Origin: a virus
DNA length: 64,000 nt
Virus record (IMG/VR): IMGVR_UViG_3300032213_000542
Span: 1 to 64,000 of that record
Strand: one strand, 5' to 3'
Position numbers and translations under genes: made by a program. Positions within the stretch are counted from its first letter, which is position 1. Every line of letters starts with the position of its first letter. The notes below the pieces were generated by a model, which made no database searches, was not told where the DNA came from, and was given only the letters and a program-made list of their open reading frames with translations. Shown piece after piece: positions 19,401 through 28,493 of the stretch.

Positions 19401-22400
19401 TGCCAACTTCCAAAAGATGTTGGACTCCAAGAACATCCAAGGTATGCGCGATGCGCTGGCTAAGCAACGGGCCGACAACATTGCGGCATTGCAGGCAGCA
19501 GGCAAGGCACTCCCCACGCTTAAAAACAAACTGGCCAAAGCCGAAGAAAAATACAAGCGCACGCAAAAACGGGCGCAGGCTGCTGGCACTGAAGCGTCTG
19601 CTTATGTAACAGAGTACAAGACGGCGCTCGAAGACGCGCAGGATTTGGTTGTTGTCTTGCGTGACGAACTGGTGCTTTTGGAAAACCAACTCAAAGACGT
19701 TGAGTTGACAAAAGAAGTGTTGGCCAACGAGCCGACAGACATGCGTTTCTTGATCAACGCACCAACAATGTTGGCCACAGAAAAGCCCCTACGCAACAGC
19801 ATTAAGCTGATGGAGTTTGAGATTGCCAACGCTCAAAACCTTGTTGCATCCATTGAAGCCAGCTACCAAGCACAACAAACGCTGGTAGTTCCTGCCCAAA
19901 AGCGTGCGGAAAAAACTGCCAAAGAGCTGGAAGAGGCGCAAGCGGAATTGTCAACGGCTAAGAACGAAGCCAACGCCGCTGCCAAACGCGCCGAGCGTTT
20001 GGAGCAAGCCGACAAAGAAGCCAAGGCAAAAGCAGAAGCCGACATTGGTACGCCTAAAGAAGTTTTTAAAGCCTCGGCTCAAGCTGGCCGTGAAGGACTG
20101 AACCTGCCCGGCATCCGTCTGGAAAAAGACACAACGCGCATGAAGGAGACCATTGCCAACATGCGTCGCGCTATGGGTTCGCTAGACGAACAAATTGCCA
20201 ACGAAAAAGACGAGACCAAACTGGCTGATTTCAAAGCCCAACGCGCAGAGTACGAGCGCAAGTTGGAAACCGTCTACGCGGATGCCCCGTCCGTCAAAAC
20301 GGTGTTGCAGTCAAAGGCTTCCGAAAAAGCAGAGCAAGAGTACGAAGACGCGCAGAAGGCTGGCTTTGACCAAATGATGGCCAAGCGCCGCAAACGTGCT
20401 GGTGAAAAAGCGCCTCGCTTGGAAAAAATTGAGCAGGTGCCGGTCTATCGCTCCGCTAAAACTACGCGCATCGTGCAGCCATACCGCACTGCTCGGATTG
20501 CAGAAACAGCTTCGGCCATTACCGACAGGCTCATCACAGCGCGTAGTGACTTGACGGAAGTAAACCGTCGCATAGATTTCTTACGCGCCAACGGCAAAGA
20601 CAAGGTTAAGAACCGTTTGACCGACACGTTTAAAAAGCTGCAAGAGGAGCAGACCAAGCTCAAAGAACGTATTGATTCTTTGGACACTCGCCAAAAACGA
20701 ATTATTGCCCTTGAAAGCAAAGCCGAGTACGAGACCCCCCGCGCCAAAGAACTGCGTGAAGCACGGGAAGTGCAAGCAGAAAACGATCAGTTCAAGATGC
20801 GTGAGGCCAGCGAAGAATTCAACGCCCCCTCGTTAACCTTCGTGAAGAAAGACATTGCTGAAGCTGTGCGTGATGGCCGCATCTTGGATGCGCTTGATGG
20901 CATTGCCGAGACAGGCTCGACAGAGTTTGTTCGTAACTTGGCAGAGCGCCTGCGCCCGTTGTTGATGCGTACAAAGCTGCGTACCGAGCCGGGCTTTATG
21001 GTGGGCGGCAAGCAAGCCACTGGCGTGTACATGCCGAAGACAAACGAAATTGTCATCGACGACAACTACATCACGCAAGAAAACTTGATGCACGAGTTTG
21101 TGCACGCCGCGACTGACCGCGTACTGAACACGCCTGATGCTGACCTTACTCCTAGCCAGCGCAAAGCTAAGGCAGAGCTAAACGCATTGTTTGACCAAGT
21201 TAAAAACAACCCTGCGCTGGTCAAAGAGTACGGCTTGACGGACATCGACGAGTTTGCTTCTGAAGCTATGTCGAACGAAGTGTTCCAGAAAAAACTTGAG
21301 CAAATTAAGACTGAAGGTAAGTCCGGCTGGCAGCGCTTTAAAGAAGCAGTCATGCGTTTGTTCGGCGTGGACATTAGAAGCAATGCCTTTAAAGACGCCC
21401 AAGAAGCAATTGATCAGATTTTTATGCCATCCCGTAAGGCTGCTGGCACAGCTAAACCAGCCTTGTTCCGTCAAGAAGCAAAGGCTGCTGGCTTTGAGGA
21501 CGAGCTGAATACGGCGGCTGACATGATTGCGTCGCCCAAGACCGTGCGCGAAAAGGTTGAGGCCAACCTCGGCTTGGCGTTCCGTACGCAAGTGCTGGAC
21601 CGTTTGGCCCCCTTGGAAAAAGTAGCGAACGAACAGATGGACGCGTTCAAGGGTATGCAGATGATGTACTACCTGCGTATGGCTGACCAGAAGATGTCGT
21701 TTGTGCAGCAGTCTGTTGGCCGTGGTGTTCCTCAGTTGGTTGAGAAGCAACGCGCTGACGGCAAAGTCGAGCGCCTCATTGAAAGCCAGAACGGACCAAA
21801 CTTGGTTAACGTGGTGAACACCCTAAAAGAAGCGCCGGGCATGAACGCCCAAGCTGCGAACCAGTTGTTTACCCTGTACTTGGCGGCTAAGCGTGCTGAC
21901 CGTGTTGGCTACGATGTGCTGAACTTTGGTCAGTCCGAGGCCAAGATCAAGTCTGCTGTGTCCAAGATTGAGTCGAACGAAGAACTACGCAACGTGTTTG
22001 AAAAAGCACGCGAGCAGTACAACGACTACAACCGAGACTTAGTTAAGTTCTTGGAAGACACCGGCTCCATCACACCAGAAGAAGCCGCACGCTTGGCTAA
22101 GACCAACGACTACATCCCATACTACCGCGAACAAAACGGCAACGCCGTGCTGGTGATTGGCGGTGAGGGCACGTTCAAGGTCGGCAACCTGACTGACCAG
22201 CCACAGTTGCGCCAGCTTATTGGCGGCAACGAAAAGATTTTGGATTTCTTAACATCGAGCGTTCAGAACACATCCATGATCATGGACATGGGGCTACGTA
22301 ACCAAGCAGCCAAGAACGCGATGTTTGAGTTAGCTAACTTGGATATGGCGCAGTTCCTTGGTGGTTCGCCATCCGGCCCCGACATCGTGCGCTTTAAGGA

Positions 22401-23991
22401 CAAGGGCGTCGAGAAGTTTGTGCGTATCGACACCTCTGCTGCGGGCATCCCTGCCGATCTTTTGGTCAAGGGTATGGAAGGCATCCCTGTCAACAACTCC
22501 GCGATCGTCAAGGTCATGGGCGGGTTTGCTACGTTGCTGCGTCGCTCAATCACGGTCAGCCCGTTGTACTCTGCACGCCAAGTCTTCCGTGACTCGGTTG
22601 CTGCTCCTCTGTTGTCAGGTGCAAACTTTACCCCTGTGGTTGGAGCGCTCAAGCAGATCGGCAACTCCGCCACACGCGAGAAGTTGGAAGCCCGAGGCAT
22701 TGTTGGCGGTCAGATTTTGACTGGCACAAACGAAGACTTGACCCGCATTTTGGGCGAGCTGCAATCCGGCAAGATGGGTGTTGGCCAGTTCATTGCCAAG
22801 GCTGAAGCCCTAGCGATGGAAGCCGATGCGCTTACCCGCCGCGCTCAGTACGACTCGTACATCGAGCAGGGCTTGTCGGAGATGGAAGCCACCCTGATGT
22901 CGTTGGAGTCTATGAACTTTAACCGCAAGGGCCTTTCACCATCGGCACGGTTTGCGACTACCGTCATCCCGTTCTTCAACGCACAGTTGCAGAGTTTGGA
23001 CGTTTTGTACCGCTCCATGACAGGCAAGATGCCGATGAGCGAGCGTCTGGACATCCAAGGCAAACTGCTGCGCCGTGGCTCGTTGCTGGCCGGTACCGCC
23101 GTGGCTTACGCTTTGATGATGCAGGACGACGAGACCTACAAGAACGCCAACCCTGACGAGAAGTACAACAACTTCTTCGTGCATGTGCCCGGCATCAAGG
23201 AAGCCGTCCGTGTACCGATTCCATTTGAAATTGGTTACATCTTCAAGAGCTTGCCTGAAGCCATCGTCAATACGATGAACAGCGAGAAGGGCAGCGAAGA
23301 AGCGTACAAGGCGTTCAAGAACATCGCCATCCAGACTGTGCCCGGCGGCACATCCTTGTTCTTGCCTGCGGCGGTCAAGCCAATCGTGGAAGGCGTCACC
23401 AACTACTCGTTCTTTACGGGCCGTTCGTTGGAGACCAAGCGCGAGCAAATGCAGCAAGCTGAGTACCGCTACCGCGACAACACGTCGGAGCTTGCCAAGC
23501 AAGTTGGCGCAATGACAGGCACATCGCCCATCAAGATCGAAAACTTGATCCGAGGCTATACCGGCGGCATGGGCGTTGCGCTGGTGCAGTCGTTTAACTT
23601 TGCGATGCCGACCAATGGCACGCCAGAGCAAGCCGCAAAACGTCTGTCAGATGCAGCAGTGATTGGCCCGTTGTTCCAACCAGCAGACGCTGGCGGTATT
23701 GTTGGTGCTGTCTACGATCGCGTTTCAACTATTACTGAGACCAAGCGCACCTACGACAACTTGCTCAAATCTGGTCAACGTGCCGAGGCGATGGAGTTCT
23801 TGCAACGCAATATGGATGACTACGCTAAGTCCGCCATCGCTGGCAATGTGCAGCAGCAGTTGGGCAAGGTCACCCAAGCCATCAATGCGGTCAAAGCATC
23901 CAGCATGTCTCCTGAAGATAAGCGCGAAAGCCTTGACCGTTTACAGCAGTTGCGAATCAACCTTGCATCTAGTGTGCGCGGGGTACTCTAA
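16468..23991 (+). CDS. Giant polyvalent ejected protein with HExxH peptidase motif
   Basis: A 2,507-residue protein, the largest gene in the window. The N-terminus (~1-260) has Gly/Ala-rich membrane-like segments. Residues ~290-1500 are mostly charged coiled coil. HEFVH at 1542-1546 is a zinc-metallopeptidase motif. Residues ~1690-2110 carry the conserved tail region (around SPLYSARQVFRDS, ~2030) seen in large polyvalent proteins. Such proteins travel in the capsid and enter the host with the DNA; the peptidase may process itself or host targets. It is the last gene of the virion run and its 3' end overlaps the convergent gene. Confidence 0.8.
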   Translation: MAIYSVQGPDGRIYDVEGPEGAAEADVIAAVQRQLAVVEKPKPKTEEPTFGGQVKEFAKGIIPGAIGMGQTALTGISALLPEETEKSARQYIDRGAAALKAPFAAAPGYEETVGRKFGESVGSIGPLIAMGPLGAAGRVGMTALAGGAGAGEARLGAEQEGATAEQRATATGLGIIPGLAEVFAPMRILSRLSAPIQAGITNRIQRALVAGGEEAAQEAASQIAQNLIAKGVYKPDKAIIDQVGESAAYGGATGALVQGILDMAIGRRAKSTTQPQGRPAEQKLQTPVPAPETAPIAEPTVRGEEPALETPEEIAAGPTKAAQRKALAEQNAYLKQYEKLQKQREEQAAEYERIKALTPEEYALEQMQGRGKTVKNKYDPAVQEALNAQLAELGYQNAPAETVKPEVEYAAAQMALVKDRELQPNLNTYADYLLADPQAAAKLVANKTLIPGLPESQSYAVLNIMSKRLQKAAQDEAAQTQQRQTAAQDRARGLFEQQGQDQTSDLLAGAREQVGNAVVRPEIQALQRIGARPNPLLTTNRDIEAKRAEEELIGKLVDTLPQTNGRITPGDVYLGLGTKKQDMRDLQAQLAVARLTGNKTLQAEIKRQLDAQRAIPTEGGLGTEAGKYAAEFISRSKVPALREGEAEGDKFAAEQRSTLLGMARLLNSTQIMLPGKRAALLSEAKEKYVAQHAAEIEARRKAFDLPPMADWERAEARARALEGLNTLTNNWGTFEDPVISVKALQNITRESVYQNLYKATQRRADTEKQDLAEKTGTPAQKYFYEDAEGNRIEGKEMEVPRQTGARVAAPDELSLKNRPNIAATDADAAQQFIEQVLSQIETKGRSRVEPTIEKAPPKQVSDMASLAQLFKKAETGGRTAEIDAATIALLENLRGQLRTNTDPEFVSLARETAQKVAEGNLPNAFDVRDLGEMMKAHEIAGRSETRPGATPEELQRTSAQPQKDLFPEAAVQIQRANPANFQKMLDSKNIQGMRDALAKQRADNIAALQAAGKALPTLKNKLAKAEEKYKRTQKRAQAAGTEASAYVTEYKTALEDAQDLVVVLRDELVLLENQLKDVELTKEVLANEPTDMRFLINAPTMLATEKPLRNSIKLMEFEIANAQNLVASIEASYQAQQTLVVPAQKRAEKTAKELEEAQAELSTAKNEANAAAKRAERLEQADKEAKAKAEADIGTPKEVFKASAQAGREGLNLPGIRLEKDTTRMKETIANMRRAMGSLDEQIANEKDETKLADFKAQRAEYERKLETVYADAPSVKTVLQSKASEKAEQEYEDAQKAGFDQMMAKRRKRAGEKAPRLEKIEQVPVYRSAKTTRIVQPYRTARIAETASAITDRLITARSDLTEVNRRIDFLRANGKDKVKNRLTDTFKKLQEEQTKLKERIDSLDTRQKRIIALESKAEYETPRAKELREAREVQAENDQFKMREASEEFNAPSLTFVKKDIAEAVRDGRILDALDGIAETGSTEFVRNLAERLRPLLMRTKLRTEPGFMVGGKQATGVYMPKTNEIVIDDNYITQENLMHEFVHAATDRVLNTPDADLTPSQRKAKAELNALFDQVKNNPALVKEYGLTDIDEFASEAMSNEVFQKKLEQIKTEGKSGWQRFKEAVMRLFGVDIRSNAFKDAQEAIDQIFMPSRKAAGTAKPALFRQEAKAAGFEDELNTAADMIASPKTVREKVEANLGLAFRTQVLDRLAPLEKVANEQMDAFKGMQMMYYLRMADQKMSFVQQSVGRGVPQLVEKQRADGKVERLIESQNGPNLVNVVNTLKEAPGMNAQAANQLFTLYLAAKRADRVGYDVLNFGQSEAKIKSAVSKIESNEELRNVFEKAREQYNDYNRDLVKFLEDTGSITPEEAARLAKTNDYIPYYREQNGNAVLVIGGEGTFKVGNLTDQPQLRQLIGGNEKILDFLTSSVQNTSMIMDMGLRNQAAKNAMFELANLDMAQFLGGSPSGPDIVRFKDKGVEKFVRIDTSAAGIPADLLVKGMEGIPVNNSAIVKVMGGFATLLRRSITVSPLYSARQVFRDSVAAPLLSGANFTPVVGALKQIGNSATREKLEARGIVGGQILTGTNEDLTRILGELQSGKMGVGQFIAKAEALAMEADALTRRAQYDSYIEQGLSEMEATLMSLESMNFNRKGLSPSARFATTVIPFFNAQLQSLDVLYRSMTGKMPMSERLDIQGKLLRRGSLLAGTAVAYALMMQDDETYKNANPDEKYNNFFVHVPGIKEAVRVPIPFEIGYIFKSLPEAIVNTMNSEKGSEEAYKAFKNIAIQTVPGGTSLFLPAAVKPIVEGVTNYSFFTGRSLETKREQMQQAEYRYRDNTSELAKQVGAMTGTSPIKIENLIRGYTGGMGVALVQSFNFAMPTNGTPEQAAKRLSDAAVIGPLFQPADAGGIVGAVYDRVSTITETKRTYDNLLKSGQRAEAMEFLQRNMDDYAKSAIAGNVQQQLGKVTQAINAVKASSMSPEDKRESLDRLQQLRINLASSVRGVL

Positions 23992-24169
23992 AGAACCAGA
24001 CCCCCATGAAGCCGTTGCGGATGCCGGGCGTAGCCCGAGCGTCCAGCAACCTTAGCTTGACGGCTTGTTTGAGTCCTTCTTCACGGACGGCAGCGGTATC
24101 TAGGCAGGGGATGAAAAACCCCTGCCCCTTCTCAGTCTGCTCCCAAGGATAGTGAATCGCGAGTTTCAT
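23969..24169 (-). CDS. Small conserved-looking protein at the end of the early operon
   Basis: A 66-residue protein. The sequence EKGQGFFIPCLDTAAVREEG followed by a Lys/Arg-rich helix and GFMGVWFFRV looks like a real small globular domain rather than a shadow. Start at ATG 24169 overlaps the end of the primase-helicase gene by 38 bp; a further upstream ATG would overlap more. Its 3' end overlaps the 3' end of the convergent giant gene by 23 bp. Function unknown. Confidence 0.6.
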   Translation of the reverse strand: MKLAIHYPWEQTEKGQGFFIPCLDTAAVREEGLKQAVKLRLLDARATPGIRNGFMGVWFFRVPRAH

Positions 24170-27032
24170 CGTCCATGTCCGATATACGGCAGCTAATCTT
24201 GAGCACACTCACGCGCATCTGTGGGCCCTGCGTCCGCGCAGTCATGTTCTTTTTAGCCACATGCGACACGGTAAACACGGCGGCGAGCTGGCGCTTGAAG
24301 TCAGCATACCCGAAACTCATTGAAGAACAATACGCTTTGAGCAACGCTTCCTCAATAAAGAAGTCAACGTGGTCAGGCGTAAAGCCGTGCTCCACACGCC
24401 CCATGATCTGAGAACGCGTTGTGGACTTGTCCACCTCACCGCCTCGGCCAAGCTCGGCCAGCACCGTACCAGCAGTCTCCCGCACCACGATGAAGTGGCC
24501 GTAGTGTTCGCGTGTAAAGGCGTTCAGGACATCTTCCGCACCACGGGCGCTGGCCTTGATGTTGCCGCGCATAGCCGTGACCACACGCTTGAAGCAAGCC
24601 AGAATCTGCTTCATGGGCAGCGTGACGATGCCAGCCTTGTTGAAGATCACGCCAGCGTAGACGATAGCGCCAATACCTGCCATCCAGAAACGCTCGTCGT
24701 TGGTGGCACCGAACTCTTTGTACATCTGGGCAACAGCATCGGGCACAGCAGTCTTGAGTTCGCCCACGTTGTCAACCATGTACTGCGCCATCATGTGGCC
24801 AGCTACCGCGTAGTTGTGCTGCAAGGACTTGATGATCTCAATCTCGTGCGGTTCCCATTCACAGGTCTTGGTCAGGATGAATTCCAGCAAGCGGCGCAGC
24901 TCGCCCTCGGATGAGTGCTTGCGCCCACCAGTCAGGCCATCGACTACGTGCGTGTTGGAAGACATGATCGCGCAGGTCATCCATGTGGACAGGTTGATAC
25001 GCTCCTTGTTGGCACCGGACTCCATACGCTCCTTGCCACGACCCTCGGTCATGTCCAGCAGGAACTCAGGCAACCACTCAAAGTTAGCGCGGTTCTTGCT
25101 GGTCAGCTCGTCCGTGATCAGGGGGTGGCTGTTGAGCAGGCCAAGGCGTTGCTGCATAGCAACAGGTGATGTGCTCTTGCCCGTGCGGTAGTGAACAGGG
25201 TGGCCCCACACAGATGCGGCGGCTTCCAAGGCTAGGGATTTACCCGTACCTGACTCGGTTGAACCGCAGTGGTAGGTCATGCCGTAGATGCCAGTGAAGC
25301 GCATGAGCGGAGCCGAAGCGCCAGCCAGCATGATGGCCAAGTGCTCAAACATTTCCTTCTTGACGAGGAGTTGCATGAACGAGCGCCATGCTTCGATGGT
25401 GCCTGTTGGCTTGGTGTTGGCTACGATGTTCTCAAGGCCGGGCATGGGTACGGTGACTGGGGGTTTACCCGCAGAGAAAATCTTGCCTGCAAACACGTAG
25501 GTGTCGTCGTGCTGCCAGCCATAGTTCGATGGGACTTTAACGGGAGCCCGCCCTGTACTTGCTTGTTCCACTGATGCTCTCACATAATCAAATAAGTTTT
25601 TGTCGTTGCCAGAGCCGTAGGCGGCTATGACGTTTTGGTTGGCCAGCGCCTTGACGGTTTCGTCTTTGCTGACGATGGCCTTTTGGGACATGGTGATCGT
25701 CTCCGCGCCTTCAGGCCGGATGCTCAACATGTGTACGGTGTGTTCACCGTTGTGCTTCAGGATGTCCACCACGAACAGGTCGTGGGGCAGGAGCATGATC
25801 TGGCGCTTGGTCTTGTTGCCTTCGCTGTCCTCGTCTTCCTTCTCCATGAAGATGCCACCACGCGCACCGTAGGCGTAGCCCTTGGGCGGTGTTGGGCGCA
25901 GTACTTTGAACACGTCTTCCTTGATCGTCTCTGACTCGGAAGGCATGTGGACTTCGATCTCTTTGGCTTCGGTCTCGACCATGACCTCGCGACCCAAGGC
26001 GAGTGGGTTGGTGATCTTGCCAAAATGTGGACACCCGTCACAAAGGCCGGGGTTCTCGCTATCGAACTTCACGCACGCATAGGGGCCCTTGATCTCGGCC
26101 AGCTTCTGGTGCATACGGGATTGGGGGTAGGGGTGCAGATCGCTCAGCCAGATGGCTGCTTTCATGCCATCCGAGCAGGGCTTGGCGATACTCAGCCACG
26201 CACGCCACAGGGGTTCCATCCCGTCATCGCTTGCGTTTTCAACGTAGTGGCGCAGTTGGGCGCATCCGTTGCCAGCCTTGGTCGCTTGGAAGATTTTCTT
26301 GAACGACGTGGTGCTGTTCTCCATGAGCTTCACACCAGTAGCGGTTGCAGGCGCGTTGGATGGGCGCTGGCCGGGCAAGCTCAATGCTGTCGATGCCGGT
26401 GCTGCCACGGGCGCAATAGTCTTGAGCAGGCTCACCACATGAGCCTTCAGTGTCTCGAAGTCGAACGTGTCGCCCTCGATGAGCAACGTCACGGGGCGTG
26501 GCTCTGGGTACTTGGGTTTGAAGTTGAATGTGTCAGGGATGCGTAAGACTCGGGCAGAGTCGGCAGTCACCGTCATGTCGATCGTCAGCTTCTGTTGTTT
26601 GCACAGGCGCTTGAAGTTCTCAGCCAGCGGCTTCCACTCCTCGATCTCGATGTCTTGGGTGAATGGCCAGTAGCAGTGCAGCCCACCGCCTGAACCCACG
26701 ATGTAGGGTGAGCCGAGCAAGTCCAGCCCAGTCTCGGCAAGGAACGCTTTGAGCGCGAACGCTGCCTTCTTCTTGGATTCATAGCCGTCCATGTCAATGA
26801 ACAGCGAGCGCACGTACAGGGCGTTCTCTGCCTTGCGCTTGCCCTTGTCGTCGAATGTTGCCAGTGCGAAATATGCGTCAGTCTTTTGCTCGACCCAAGT
26901 GTCAACCTTGGGGTATATGTCCTCCAAATTTTCTACGAACAGGTGTTCTTTTTTCTTCGTCAGCTCTGCCGCGCAGTACGCCCCGTGACCCGGAGACGGC
27001 AAAACCACCGCTAGGAATTCAAGCGGATTCAT
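24132..27032 (-). CDS. Primase-helicase (AEP-type primase fused to DUF927-like ATPase)
   Basis: A 966-residue fusion. The N-terminal domain has archaeo-eukaryotic primase features: FIDMDG (78-83) for metal binding and SGGGLHCYW (114-122) for nucleotide binding. A Cys-containing linker (C320, C331, C334) follows. The C-terminal half has a Walker A motif GSTESGTGKS (590-599) and an acidic Walker B-like LITDEL (638-643), as in DUF927-type helicases. It should lay primers and unwind DNA at the replication fork, working with the polymerase encoded upstream in the same operon. Confidence 0.82.
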   Translation of the reverse strand: MNPLEFLAVVLPSPGHGAYCAAELTKKKEHLFVENLEDIYPKVDTWVEQKTDAYFALATFDDKGKRKAENALYVRSLFIDMDGYESKKKAAFALKAFLAETGLDLLGSPYIVGSGGGLHCYWPFTQDIEIEEWKPLAENFKRLCKQQKLTIDMTVTADSARVLRIPDTFNFKPKYPEPRPVTLLIEGDTFDFETLKAHVVSLLKTIAPVAAPASTALSLPGQRPSNAPATATGVKLMENSTTSFKKIFQATKAGNGCAQLRHYVENASDDGMEPLWRAWLSIAKPCSDGMKAAIWLSDLHPYPQSRMHQKLAEIKGPYACVKFDSENPGLCDGCPHFGKITNPLALGREVMVETEAKEIEVHMPSESETIKEDVFKVLRPTPPKGYAYGARGGIFMEKEDEDSEGNKTKRQIMLLPHDLFVVDILKHNGEHTVHMLSIRPEGAETITMSQKAIVSKDETVKALANQNVIAAYGSGNDKNLFDYVRASVEQASTGRAPVKVPSNYGWQHDDTYVFAGKIFSAGKPPVTVPMPGLENIVANTKPTGTIEAWRSFMQLLVKKEMFEHLAIMLAGASAPLMRFTGIYGMTYHCGSTESGTGKSLALEAAASVWGHPVHYRTGKSTSPVAMQQRLGLLNSHPLITDELTSKNRANFEWLPEFLLDMTEGRGKERMESGANKERINLSTWMTCAIMSSNTHVVDGLTGGRKHSSEGELRRLLEFILTKTCEWEPHEIEIIKSLQHNYAVAGHMMAQYMVDNVGELKTAVPDAVAQMYKEFGATNDERFWMAGIGAIVYAGVIFNKAGIVTLPMKQILACFKRVVTAMRGNIKASARGAEDVLNAFTREHYGHFIVVRETAGTVLAELGRGGEVDKSTTRSQIMGRVEHGFTPDHVDFFIEEALLKAYCSSMSFGYADFKRQLAAVFTVSHVAKKNMTARTQGPQMRVSVLKISCRISDMDDETRDSLSLGAD

Positions 27033-27046
27033 GTGAGTCCTTGGTT

Positions 27047-27241
27047 TTATTTGGTGTCGAGGAAAAGGTCGAGCTGCTTGGGGTCAACAGACGGGAACTC
27101 ATCAAGCGGTGCAAGTGCAGTGAAGCGGCGCAGCAGTTCAATCTGGTAGGCCGTGGGAAGTTCGTTCACTTCGTCCATGAGGCTGGCGCAATGGTTGATG
27201 AGTTCCGTGTTGCTCAAGGTGCGAGGTTGTATAACTTGCAT
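27047..27241 (-). CDS. Small hypothetical protein
   Basis: A 64-residue mostly helical acidic protein. I chose ATG 27241 because GGAG lies 8 bp before it; ATG 27253 would add four residues and a poorer site. It overlaps the HTH gene upstream by 28 bp and ends 14 bp before the primase-helicase start. No family recognised. Confidence 0.55.
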   Translation of the reverse strand: MQVIQPRTLSNTELINHCASLMDEVNELPTAYQIELLRRFTALAPLDEFPSVDPKQLDLFLDTK

Positions 27242-27492
27242 ATTTTTCTCCATGCGTCATCCGCACTGTGTGCGTGTTGTAATATTTTTAAAAGGGTTTC
27301 GGCACGGTCTTGGTACGCAGGGAAGATGTCCTTGCCCAAGAACCAGTTATAGACAGTCTGCCGTGTCACGCCCAACGCTTTGGATACGCGCACCACAGAG
27401 AAGTCATGGTAGATGCACCACCGTCCGAGCTGGTTGCCCAGCGTCTTCGGGGTGTCACCCACGTCGTTAATCATTTTTTGTGAATATGGCAT
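27214..27492 (-). CDS. HTH DNA-binding protein
   Basis: A 92-residue protein. Residues ~30-50 (VVRVSKALGVTRQTVYNWF) fit a Cro/C1-type helix-turn-helix, followed by a helical dimerisation-like tail. It is a candidate transcription regulator and could bind the palindromes found upstream of leftward units (inference). The start has no good ribosome binding site and lies just past a GGGGGC-TTCG-GCCCCC hairpin, so its translation may be controlled separately from the SSB-like gene upstream. Confidence 0.7.
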   Translation of the reverse strand: MPYSQKMINDVGDTPKTLGNQLGRWCIYHDFSVVRVSKALGVTRQTVYNWFLGKDIFPAYQDRAETLLKILQHAHSADDAWRKICKLYNLAP

Positions 27493-27500
27493 GGCTAGTA

Positions 27501-27516
27501 GGGGGCCGAAGCCCCC
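27501..27516 (-). terminator. GC hairpin with TTCG loop after the SSB-like gene
   Basis: The minus-strand RNA would form a 6-bp GGGGGC/GCCCCC stem with a stable UUCG loop, 9 bp after the SSB-like stop and 8 bp before the next start. No U-tract follows, so it may stabilise the upstream mRNA 3' end or attenuate the next gene rather than terminate fully. Confidence 0.5.
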
Positions 27517-27524
27517 ATCCCTAC

Positions 27525-28493
27525 TTAGTCTTCGTCATCCCAGCCACCGACCACATCGGCCAACGACTTCTTGCCGGGCACTGCGCTTGGCTTCTTCTCA
27601 GCCTTGCGAACTTCTGGCTCGGCTTCGTCATCGTCTTCAGCCACAGGTGCTGGCTTGGCCTTGGCTTTGGCCTTGGGTGCTGGCGCGGGGGCTTCGTCTT
27701 CTTCCTCTGGCTCAGGTGCTGGCGCTGCTTTGGCCTTGGGTGCTGCACCCTTCAGGGCGTCTGCTGGCTTGGCGTTGTCCACCGCACCGACTGACATCGT
27801 TACCGCCTTGGTAGCGTCATCGGTTTTGCCTTGCTCACCGGCTTGGGTGAACTCGTCATCGGTCAACCAGCGCATCGCTTTGAAGTGAATCTTGGGAGCC
27901 TCGGCCTTGGTGTCGAACTTCATGCGGGTCACGACCATGCTTGGGTCAACTGACTGCGCGACCAACCAACGAGCGTACGCTTGCAGTGGGCGGTTCTCGC
28001 CTTCTTCCTTACCGAAGATGGATGTTGCTGGCAAGGCCAGTTGCATCACGTCACCCTCGATGTTGTTGGCCAAGACCACAGCCAAGCGCTGTTGGTAACG
28101 GCAAGCGCGGCTCTGACCATTGCCTGAACCAGCGATGTTTTGTGGGCAGCTCTCGCATGTAGCCGACTGCTTGTTGGCTGACTTGGCATCGGGCTTGTCA
28201 CCATCGGGCGACCAGCAATCAGGTTGTGCTGCGGTTTCGCCATCGTACTTGGCTGCGTAGAAGATGCGCGACACTTTGGGTGCGGCCTTCACGATCACCA
28301 CGTCGAGGAAACGCTCGTCAATAGCGGCGACTTCTTTGCCAGCAGACATCAAACGAAACACGCCGCCCTTGATAGAGATGCGTTTGCCACCGCCTGCACC
28401 GCCACCGGCCAGAGCCTTAGCGATGTCAGACAGTTCGCCACTACGAGCGAAGGCGGGAAGTTGTGCGGGGTTGAATAAAGCTACGTTGCTCAT
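27525..28493 (-). CDS. SSB-like protein with acidic tail
   Basis: A 322-residue protein. The N-terminal ~220 residues are beta-rich and include four spaced Cys (one near residue 106, then C-x2-C and C-x13-C to about residue 150), possibly a zinc site. The last ~100 residues alternate Ala/Pro/Lys with Glu/Asp and end in GGWDDED, the kind of acidic tip used by phage single-stranded-DNA-binding proteins (T7 gp2.5, T4 gp32) to recruit partners. Assigned from this architecture and the replication neighbours; no sequence search done. Confidence 0.6.
   Translation of the reverse strand: MSNVALFNPAQLPAFARSGELSDIAKALAGGGAGGGKRISIKGGVFRLMSAGKEVAAIDERFLDVVIVKAAPKVSRIFYAAKYDGETAAQPDCWSPDGDKPDAKSANKQSATCESCPQNIAGSGNGQSRACRYQQRLAVVLANNIEGDVMQLALPATSIFGKEEGENRPLQAYARWLVAQSVDPSMVVTRMKFDTKAEAPKIHFKAMRWLTDDEFTQAGEQGKTDDATKAVTMSVGAVDNAKPADALKGAAPKAKAAPAPEPEEEDEAPAPAPKAKAKAKPAPVAEDDDEAEPEVRKAEKKPSAVPGKKSLADVVGGWDDED

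Noticed and set aside
24103-24126. GGCAGGGG/CCCCTGCC hairpin as a terminator between the convergent operons
   Set aside because: It lies inside a credible 66-codon gene on the minus strand and lacks a U-tract in the needed direction.
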